A stretch of 26,983 nt of DNA, taken from the NCBI RefSeq assembly GCF_937967675.1, contig NZ_CALBSN010000193.1, positions 1 through 26,983 on the forward strand. Reading direction: 5' to 3'. Each line of letters starts with the position of its first letter. The first letter of the stretch is position 1. This DNA comes from an uncultured Flavobacterium sp. (GTDB taxonomy: Bacteria > Bacteroidota > Bacteroidia > Flavobacteriales > Flavobacteriaceae). The notes below the pieces were generated by a model. That model was not told where the DNA came from, searched no databases, and saw only the letters and a list, made by a program, of their open reading frames with translations. This document shows, one piece after another, positions 15,230 through 21,207 of this stretch. Both the position numbers and the translations under genes were made by a program.

Positions 15230-16282
15230 ATGATAGATTTTATAATCGTTGGAAATGGTTTAGCCGGAATTTCATTTGCTGAAATTGCTTTGCAAAACAA
15301 TAAATCAATTTTTGTTTTTGATAACAATTCGCAACCTTCTTCTCGTGTTGCTGGTGGATTATATAACCCAGTAGTTTTAAAAAGATTCAGTGAAGTATGG
15401 AAAGCAAAGGAACAAATTGATTTTGCTTTCCCTTTATACCATAAAATTCAATCCAAATTGAATGTAGTCTTCGATTTTGAATTGCCAATTCTTCGAAAAT
15501 TGTATTCGGTTGAAGAGCAAAATAATTGGTTTCAAGCTGCAGATAAGCCAAATTTAGCTCCTTTTTTAGATGCTAAATTAGTCACAACTTCTTATGAAAA
15601 TATTGCTTCTCCATTTAACTATGGAAAAGTCAATCATACCGGTTATTTAGAAATCTCAACTTTAATTGAAGCTTATACTAAATATTTGCAAGGCTTAAAT
15701 TGTTTTTCTAATGAAGGTTTTAACTATGCTAAAATCGAATTTTTAGAATACGGAATTCAATATAAAGACATAAAAGCTAAACACATCATTTTTGCAGAAG
15801 GTTTTGGATTACATGCCAATCCTTATTTTAATGATTTGCCTTTGGATGGAACCAAAGGTGAATTACTGATCATCAAAGCACCCAATTTAGATTTAGGTGT
15901 GGTTATAAAATCAAGTGTATTTATACTTCCAATTGGAAATGATTTGTATAAAGTCGGGGCTACTTATGATTGGAAAGACAAAACGAATACTCCAACAGAG
16001 GAAGGAAAACAGGAATTAATCGAAAAATTATCCGAATTAATATCATGCGATTTTGAAGTTGTGAAGCATTTTGCAGGTGTTCGTCCTACAGTTAAAGATA
16101 GAAGACCATTAGTTGGTACTCACCCAGAATATTCTCATTTGCATGTTTTAAATGGTTTAGGAACTCGAGGTGTAATGCTCGGACCTTATTTGGCTAATGA
16201 GTTATTTCAGCATATAGAAAAAAACATTCCTTTAGAAAAGGAAATTGATATAATAAGATGCTATAAAAAAAACCGAAACTAA
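15230..16282 (+). CDS. NAD(P)/FAD-dependent oxidoreductase (DAO-like)
   Basis: 350-residue flavoprotein of the D-amino-acid-oxidase type. The Rossmann fingerprint is at the N-terminus: IIVGNGLAGISFAEIAL with GNGLAG at 8-13 and acidic Asp31 ending the second strand. A second FAD-contacting region ends the protein: FAGVRPTVKDRRPLVGTH and NGLGTRGVMLGPYLANEL. The substrate cannot be told from sequence; glycine oxidase or sarcosine oxidase-like enzymes are alternatives. No signal peptide. The ATG is only 12 bp past the gldN terminator, so its promoter must overlap that hairpin or transcription must leak through it. The stop codon lies in the loop of the next terminator. Confidence 0.88.
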   Translation: MIDFIIVGNGLAGISFAEIALQNNKSIFVFDNNSQPSSRVAGGLYNPVVLKRFSEVWKAKEQIDFAFPLYHKIQSKLNVVFDFELPILRKLYSVEEQNNWFQAADKPNLAPFLDAKLVTTSYENIASPFNYGKVNHTGYLEISTLIEAYTKYLQGLNCFSNEGFNYAKIEFLEYGIQYKDIKAKHIIFAEGFGLHANPYFNDLPLDGTKGELLIIKAPNLDLGVVIKSSVFILPIGNDLYKVGATYDWKDKTNTPTEEGKQELIEKLSELISCDFEVVKHFAGVRPTVKDRRPLVGTHPEYSHLHVLNGLGTRGVMLGPYLANELFQHIEKNIPLEKEIDIIRCYKKNRN

Positions 16283-16298
16283 TTTGTTTCGGTTTTTT
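16265..16298. terminator. Bidirectional terminator between convergent genes
   Basis: AACCGAAAC (16271-16279) pairs with GTTTCGGTT (16286-16294) around a 6-nt loop, with A run before and T run after, so it can stop both the oxidoreductase transcript and the DUF983 transcript. Confidence 0.9.
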
Positions 16299-16300
16299 AA

Positions 16301-16714
16301 TTATCTAAGTGTGGCTTTCTTTTCGCCCTTGTGTTGTTTCCAATCTTTGTCGTAACTCATGAACAGATTTATCCATATATTTCTAGATAATCTCATAATT
16401 ACCGGCATAAATACTATTAAAGTAATGATTATTGCGATAAAATTGTTTACCAAATTCTTTTCTCCAACAAAGAAATAAGTGATAATAAATGCAGCTACGC
16501 CAAACGCAATTCCTAAGGCATAACTTACATACATAGCCCCATAAAAAAATGAGGGTTCAATTTTATATTTAGTTCCACAATGACTACAATTTTCATGCAT
16601 TTTGTACACATTTAGAACATTATACGGATTTTTGTCTAAATACATGCTTTCTTCATGGCAAGTTGGACAACTTCCTGTTAAAATACTATTTAATTTGGAT
16701 CCTTTTTTTAACAT
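16301..16714 (-). CDS. DUF983 membrane protein with zinc-ribbon-like cysteines
   Basis: 137-residue protein of unknown function from the ATG at 16712-16714 (MLKKGSKL). Two Cys pairs near the N-terminus, CPTC (about 17-20) and CSHC (about 43-46), make a probable zinc ribbon facing the cytoplasm. Two strongly hydrophobic segments follow (about 56-84 and 91-113). This matches the conserved Bacteroidota and Proteobacteria family DUF983. A longer frame begins at a TTG two codons upstream but the ATG is preferred. The promoter -7 element is 17 bp upstream of the ATG. Convergent with the oxidoreductase and divergent from the ABC-F gene. Confidence 0.87.
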   Translation of the reverse strand: MLKKGSKLNSILTGSCPTCHEESMYLDKNPYNVLNVYKMHENCSHCGTKYKIEPSFFYGAMYVSYALGIAFGVAAFIITYFFVGEKNLVNNFIAIIITLIVFMPVIMRLSRNIWINLFMSYDKDWKQHKGEKKATLR

Positions 16715-16731
16715 TTGCAAAATATTTTACA

Positions 16732-16739
16732 CAAAGGTA
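16732..16739 (-). promoter_or_regulatory. -7 element before the DUF983 gene
   Basis: On the minus strand TACCTTTG matches TAnnTTTG. No well-spaced TTG was found upstream, so only the -7 part is called. It lies in the 67-bp gap to the divergent ABC-F gene. Confidence 0.5.
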
Positions 16740-16781
16740 CAATAACTAACAATTCTTTGTGTAACAATTGTAACAATCAAT

Positions 16782-18704
16782 ATGCTAAACATACATAATT
16801 TATCGGTTTCATTTGGTGGAACCTATCTTTTTGAAGAAGTAACTTTTAGATTAGGTTCTGGTGACAGAGTAGGTCTTGTTGGGAAAAATGGTGCAGGAAA
16901 ATCAACCATGTTGAAAATGCTTGCGGGTGATTTTAAACCAGACAGTGGAACTATTGCAACTGAAAAAGAAGTAAAAATCGGATTTCTTCGTCAGGATATT
17001 GATTTTGTTAAAGGAAGAACGGTTTTAGAAGAAGCTTATATGGCTTTTGAAGAAATCAAACGTGCCGAATTCCGAATTGATGAAATCAATCACCAATTAG
17101 TTACTCGTACCGATTATGAAAGTCAGGAATATTCCGATTTGATTGAAGAATTAAGTGATGTTACACACCATTATGAAGTTCTAGGAGGTTACAATTATGT
17201 AGGTGATACCGAAAAGATTCTGTTAGGGTTAGGTTTCAAAAGAGAAGATTTCGATAGCCAAACCGATACTTTCTCTGGAGGATGGAGAATGCGTATTGAA
17301 TTAGCAAAATTATTATTACAATCTAACGATATTTTGCTTTTAGATGAGCCTACGAACCACTTGGATATTGAAAGTATTATTTGGTTAGAAGGATTTTTAC
17401 GAAATTTCCCTGGAGTTGTGGTAATCGTTTCGCACGATAAAATGTTTTTGGATAATGTAACAAATCGTACGATTGAAATCTCATTAGGAAAAGCTTACGA
17501 TTTTAGTAAACCTTATTCGGAATATTTAGTGTTGCGTCAGGAAATTCGAGAAAAGCAATTGGCAACTCAGAAAAATCAAGCCAAAAAAATTGAAGAAACT
17601 GAAAAGTTAATCGAGAAATTTAGAGCCAAAGCTTCTAAAGCATCGATGGCGCAATCGTTGATTAAAAAATTAGATAAAGTAGAACGAATTGAAGTTGATG
17701 AAGACGATAATTCGGTGATGAATATTTCATTTCCAGTTTCGCAAACGCCAGGAAGAGTAGTGGTAGAGGCGGAACACGTTACCAAAGCGTATGGCGATAA
17801 AGTAATCTTAAAAGATATTTCGCTTTTAGTAGAGCGTGGAAGTAAAGTTGCCTTCGTTGGGCAAAATGGTCAAGGAAAATCTACGTTTATGAAAGCAATC
17901 GTAAACGAATTTGAATACGAAGGAACCATAAAACTCGGACACAATGTGCAATTAGGGTATTTTGCTCAAAATCAAGCAGAATATTTAGATGGAGAAAAAA
18001 CATTGTTAGATACAATGTTAGAAGCCGCAACCGATACGAATCGTTCAAAAGTGCGTGATATGTTGGGAGCGTTTTTATTCCGTGGTGATGAAGTAGAGAA
18101 GAAAGTTAAAGTACTTTCGGGAGGAGAGCGAAATCGTTTGGCGCTTTGTAAATTGCTTTTACAACCGATTAATGTCTTAGTAATGGATGAACCAACAAAT
18201 CACTTGGATATTAAGTCTAAAAACGTTTTAAAAGCCGCTTTACAGCAATTTGAAGGAACATTGTTGTTAGTGTCTCACGATCGTGATTTCTTGCAAGGAA
18301 TGTCAAATATAGTATACGAATTCAAAGATCAAAAAATCAGAGAATATTTAGGCGATATCAATTTCTTCTTAGAACAGAAAAACGCTATGAATATGCGTGA
18401 AATTGAAAAGAAAGATGTTGTAGTGAATGCACAATCTCAAAATGCGAAAGCTGTAAAAAGCATCTCATACGAAGATCAAAAGAAAGCGAAAGCATTACAA
18501 AACAAGCTGAGTAAAATCGAAAGTCAAATTCAGCAATTAGAAAAAGCCATTCAGGCCGATGATAAAGCACTGGCTTCAAACTACGATAAACATATCGAAG
18601 ATGCTACGTTTTTTGCAGCTTACGAAAAAAAGAAAAAAGAGTTGGAACAACTTTTAGAAGATTGGGAAATAGTTCAGCTAGAAATTGAAGAATTGAATAG
18701 TTAA
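16782..18704 (+). CDS. ABC-F family ATPase (Uup/EttA-like)
   Basis: 640-residue soluble protein with two ATP-binding cassettes and no membrane span, so a ribosome-associated translation factor type and not a transporter. First cassette: Walker A GKNGAGKST at 34-42, signature FSGGWRMR at 164-171, Walker B LLLDEPTNHLDI at 185-196. The linker (about 235-330) is charged and helical, as expected for the P-site tRNA interaction motif. Second cassette: GQNGQGKST at about 360, LSGGERNRLALCKLL, and VMDEPTNHLDI. The C-terminal coiled coil (about 560-640, Lys/Glu-rich) resembles Uup, which binds DNA or ribosomes through such a domain. A resistance role cannot be excluded, but a housekeeping role is likelier. 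Confidence 0.92.
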   Translation: MLNIHNLSVSFGGTYLFEEVTFRLGSGDRVGLVGKNGAGKSTMLKMLAGDFKPDSGTIATEKEVKIGFLRQDIDFVKGRTVLEEAYMAFEEIKRAEFRIDEINHQLVTRTDYESQEYSDLIEELSDVTHHYEVLGGYNYVGDTEKILLGLGFKREDFDSQTDTFSGGWRMRIELAKLLLQSNDILLLDEPTNHLDIESIIWLEGFLRNFPGVVVIVSHDKMFLDNVTNRTIEISLGKAYDFSKPYSEYLVLRQEIREKQLATQKNQAKKIEETEKLIEKFRAKASKASMAQSLIKKLDKVERIEVDEDDNSVMNISFPVSQTPGRVVVEAEHVTKAYGDKVILKDISLLVERGSKVAFVGQNGQGKSTFMKAIVNEFEYEGTIKLGHNVQLGYFAQNQAEYLDGEKTLLDTMLEAATDTNRSKVRDMLGAFLFRGDEVEKKVKVLSGGERNRLALCKLLLQPINVLVMDEPTNHLDIKSKNVLKAALQQFEGTLLLVSHDRDFLQGMSNIVYEFKDQKIREYLGDINFFLEQKNAMNMREIEKKDVVVNAQSQNAKAVKSISYEDQKKAKALQNKLSKIESQIQQLEKAIQADDKALASNYDKHIEDATFFAAYEKKKKELEQLLEDWEIVQLEIEELNS

Positions 18705-18814
18705 TTACAGAACCACAAATTATAGCAATTCAAAAGTAAACAAGCAATCGCAATAATAACTATAATTATTACGATTTTATTTTTTCTAATAAATTTTGTG
18801 AACGCTAACTTCAT
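18701..18814 (-). CDS. Possible 37-residue membrane peptide
   Basis: A short frame on the minus strand from ATG (18812-18814) to TAA (18701-18703), overlapping the end of the ABC-F gene by 4 bp in convergent orientation. The peptide has a basic N-terminus (MKLAFTKFIRKNK) followed by a continuous hydrophobic stretch (IVIIIVIIAIACLLL) and a short tail NCYNLWFCN containing Cys and Trp. This is the layout of a small single-span membrane protein. There is no recognisable Shine-Dalgarno sequence, but that is usual here. I do not recognise it, and an AT-rich spacer can produce hydrophobic frames by chance. No other gene occupies the 181-bp gap. Confidence 0.4.
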   Translation of the reverse strand: MKLAFTKFIRKNKIVIIIVIIAIACLLLNCYNLWFCN

Positions 18815-18862
18815 ATTTTTAATTGTTTTATGAAATAAATATCAAGCTATCTTCTTTCATTT

Positions 18863-18886
18863 AAAATACGATTTTTGTCGTATTTT
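18863..18886 (-). terminator. Probable terminator of the GSCFA gene
   Basis: AAAATACGA (18863-18871) and TCGTATTTT (18878-18886) are exact reverse complements around a 6-nt loop, directly at the stop codon of the minus-strand gene. The GC content is low and only a short T run follows on the minus strand, so strength is uncertain. Confidence 0.6.
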
Positions 18887-19836
18887 TAGAATTGAATAGT
18901 GGGCAGCCTTTCATTTATTCTCTTCATTTTTTCTTCTAACGTCAATACGAATTTTTGATGACTTTCCGTATTCGGATTAAACGGACGATGTTGCAATCCT
19001 TTTTGAATAGAGCAAATCTCCTTCATCAATCCAAACACCGATTCTGAAATATAATTTTCAAAGAATTGTATCCAAATATAATCGATTGCCGTTTGGCTTG
19101 GATGCAACATATCTTCAGCATAAAAACGATAATCGCGCAATTCGTCCATCATAATTTCGTATGCAGGGAAATAGGTGATGGGTGATGGGTGATTGGTGAT
19201 TGTTTTGTGAATTGCTGCAATCAAATGCGCTTTACTTAGCGTGTTTTCTGCAAATCCATCTTTTATATGGCGTACAGGAGAAACCGTAAAAATAAAATTG
19301 CAGTTTGGATTCACCGAATGTATTAATGAAATAATACTTTGTAAACTTTCTTCGGTTTGATGAATCGACAACAATTCTTTTGTAAACTGCTTTTGAAGGA
19401 CTTTGTGACAGTTGGCGACAATTTCGTTTGTTTCTATATTTCGATACACCCACGACGTTCCTAGCGTAATTATAATGTGTGTTGATTCGTTTAATTGTTT
19501 ATTTGTGGAACGAATTATATCGTTTAAAGATTCTAAAAAGGCATCTTTATCCAAATTTGACAGTTCCGAATGTACTTCATAGCAATGCCATAAATCGTTA
19601 TGAAAGAAAATATCGTTTTCGGTAAAAGTTCTATTTTCAACAGCGCGACGGATTAACTTTTCTAAAGAAACCGCATTAAAAATAATTCCAAACGGATTGG
19701 TAGTAGCTTGAAATTTAAAATAATCAAACTTTTTACCCATATTTTCCGCAAAACACGAACCCAATAACATAACTTTCGAATCGTAATCGATTGGGAAAGT
19801 GCTTTTTTGAACGGGTATTTTGGTAGTGAATTGCAA
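18886..19836 (-). CDS. GSCFA-domain protein (SGNH/GDSL hydrolase-like)
   Basis: 316-residue protein. The family-naming motif is seen as GSCFAENMG at residues 26-34, in the position of the SGNH block I nucleophile region. TLGTSWVYRN at 124-133 fits the Gly block, and EDMLHPS at 241-247 has the Asp-x-x-His of block V (Asp242, His245). It is probably a cytosolic or envelope esterase/acyltransferase-type enzyme; the substrate is unknown. No signal peptide was seen. The only start compatible with the family N-terminus is TTG at 19834-19836, since a TAA closes the frame shortly upstream. The part encoding ITNHPSPIT (213-221) is made of a heptanucleotide tandem repeat. Confidence 0.88.
   Translation of the reverse strand: MQFTTKIPVQKSTFPIDYDSKVMLLGSCFAENMGKKFDYFKFQATTNPFGIIFNAVSLEKLIRRAVENRTFTENDIFFHNDLWHCYEVHSELSNLDKDAFLESLNDIIRSTNKQLNESTHIIITLGTSWVYRNIETNEIVANCHKVLQKQFTKELLSIHQTEESLQSIISLIHSVNPNCNFIFTVSPVRHIKDGFAENTLSKAHLIAAIHKTITNHPSPITYFPAYEIMMDELRDYRFYAEDMLHPSQTAIDYIWIQFFENYISESVFGLMKEICSIQKGLQHRPFNPNTESHQKFVLTLEEKMKRINERLPTIQF
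19174..19201. repeat. Heptanucleotide tandem repeat, four copies, inside the GSCFA gene
   Basis: Plus strand reads GGTGATG, GGTGATG, GGTGATT, GGTGATT without interruption (28 bp). The unit length is not a multiple of three, so gain or loss of one copy would shift the reading frame of the gene. Confidence 0.9.
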
Positions 19837-19855
19837 ATCAGTTGGGTTTAAAGTC

Positions 19856-19863
19856 CAAATTTA
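19856..19863 (-). promoter_or_regulatory. -7 element before the GSCFA gene
   Basis: TAAATTTG on the minus strand matches TAnnTTTG and lies 19 bp before the proposed TTG start codon. No TTG is correctly spaced upstream, so the call is weak. Confidence 0.4.
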
Positions 19864-19905
19864 AACTACTTTTTACAAAAAACGAGTATTTTTACTCAAG
19901 ATTTA

Positions 19906-20289
19906 ATGCAATACAAAATGATTGAAAAAGTATACATCGAACCTAGCGAAGGTTTCTCTCAAACCGTTTTAGTAAAAACTGGAAATTTCAAAACGCTTTA
20001 CATTTCAGGACAAATAGGTGATGGTGTAGATTTAGAAGCGCAAACCATTACGACATTTCAAAATTTAGAAAAACAACTTATCAATTGCAATGCTACTTTT
20101 AAAGATGTAGTAAAAATGAATACGTACATCGTAAATTTTAACCCTGAAATTGATTTGCCTATTTTCAGAAAAGTTAGAAAGGAATTTCTAGGAAATGAAA
20201 ATTATCCAGCAAGCACTTTAGTAGGCGTAGAAAATTTAGGCAGAAAAGAATGGTTGATTGAGATTGAAGCAATTGCAGTAGTAGAATAA
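19906..20289 (+). CDS. RidA/YjgF-family protein lacking the usual arginine
   Basis: 127-residue protein of the RidA (Rid) superfamily, trimeric cytosolic proteins of which the archetype hydrolyses reactive enamine/imine intermediates. Family features: LYISGQIG at 31-38, TTFQNLEKQL at 49-58, VVKMNTYIVNF at 68-78 and IEIEAIAVVE at the end. The segment that in the archetype reads PAR(S/T) and carries the carboxylate-binding Arg is YPASTLV here, so Ser103 stands where Arg is expected; deaminase activity is therefore unlikely, as in several Rid1-7-type subgroups. A second ATG four codons in (19918) is also possible. It diverges from the GSCFA gene. Confidence 0.88.
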   Translation: MQYKMIEKVYIEPSEGFSQTVLVKTGNFKTLYISGQIGDGVDLEAQTITTFQNLEKQLINCNATFKDVVKMNTYIVNFNPEIDLPIFRKVRKEFLGNENYPASTLVGVENLGRKEWLIEIEAIAVVE

Positions 20290-20335
20290 AAAAATCCCGA
20301 TAAGGTTTGAAGCTTATCGGGATTCATTATTTTTT
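20288..20335. terminator. Terminator between RidA-like and lipoprotein genes
   Basis: AATCCCGATAAG (20293-20304) pairs perfectly with CTTATCGGGATT (20313-20324) around an 8-nt loop. On the minus strand seven T follow immediately, so it serves the lipoprotein gene; on the plus strand the T run starts a few bases later (after CATTA), so it may serve RidA too. Confidence 0.92.
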
Positions 20336-20340
20336 AATAA

Positions 20341-21111
20341 TTAGTTGTAGAAATATTGAACATTAACAGTTCCAATAAATGAACCTAATGTAAAATTAGC
20401 ATTTATAACAGATGATGTAGGGAAATTACTTGAATTGTAAGTATGAGTTGCAAAAATCCCTTCAGAGGTATTGCTCTCATCATAAGTTGATGTCATCATT
20501 TTGTTTCTTCCAAAAGCAATCATATAGTCATCAGCAAATTCAGGAAGCATTAATTCCTTAAATCCGGTTACATTCATAAAAGGGTTATTTTTGTCTTCAT
20601 ATACAAAAATACTGTCATCATCAGCTGTTAATTCGTTATTTGTAAAAGTATATGTGTAAGGTGAACTCGGAACCAGAGTAGGACTGCCAATTGTTCCTTG
20701 ATATTCGTTAACAGAAACAGTTCCATCACTATTATAAGTATAAGTAAACTTTTCTTCAAAATCATTTCCAATAGAACGATATTCTATTAATTTACCACTT
20801 GAGTTGTAAGAAAATAGATCATACTCATCTAAAACTGTTCCGTCAAAATATTCAATTTTAGTAATTAAATCCCCAGTGTAAGTATATACAGTTTTATAGT
20901 TATCATCTTCTCTAGATTCAACTAGTTTAGTTCCATTATAAGTGAAGATTATTGTATTGTTCCAATAAGAATCATCTTCTTCATCATCAGATGTTAGAAT
21001 AATTTTTTTTATTAATGTGACATCGGAAGAATTATTGTTAGAATCATCTTCACTTGAACAAGAAGTTAAAGTAAGTGCAAGAGCACTAAAAAGGTAAAGT
21101 AGTTTTTTCAT
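20341..21111 (-). CDS. Surface-type lipoprotein with YD-like repeats, function unknown
   Basis: 256 residues. A lipoprotein signal peptide is clear: MKKLLYLFSALALTLTSCSS with modified Cys18. The residues after it, SSEDD, resemble the acidic lipoprotein export signal that in Flavobacterium and relatives sends lipoproteins to the cell surface. The mature part is rich in Asp, Ser, Asn, Thr and Tyr and contains degenerate YD/RHS-like units such as YTYTGDLITKIEYFDG, FSYNSSGKLIEYRSIG and YTYNSDGTVSVNEYQG. No enzyme motif was recognised. Single gene with its own terminator; it lies between RidA and alaS without functional relation that I can see. Confidence 0.85.
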   Translation of the reverse strand: MKKLLYLFSALALTLTSCSSEDDSNNNSSDVTLIKKIILTSDDEEDDSYWNNTIIFTYNGTKLVESREDDNYKTVYTYTGDLITKIEYFDGTVLDEYDLFSYNSSGKLIEYRSIGNDFEEKFTYTYNSDGTVSVNEYQGTIGSPTLVPSSPYTYTFTNNELTADDDSIFVYEDKNNPFMNVTGFKELMLPEFADDYMIAFGRNKMMTSTYDESNTSEGIFATHTYNSSNFPTSSVINANFTLGSFIGTVNVQYFYN

Positions 21112-21143
21112 TTTTTTTGTTTGTTAATTGGTTAGCAATATAG

Positions 21144-21187
21144 AAAAAAAAACCTACAAAGATTTTGTATCAATGTAGGTTTTTTTA
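21144..21187 (-). terminator. Terminator of alaS
   Basis: AACCTACA (21151-21158) pairs with TGTAGGTT (21174-21181) around a 15-nt loop, with A run before and T run after. On the minus strand it follows the alaS stop by about 20 bp and is followed by T residues. Confidence 0.85.
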
Positions 21188-21207
21188 TAATATAGAATGT
21201 TTCTATT

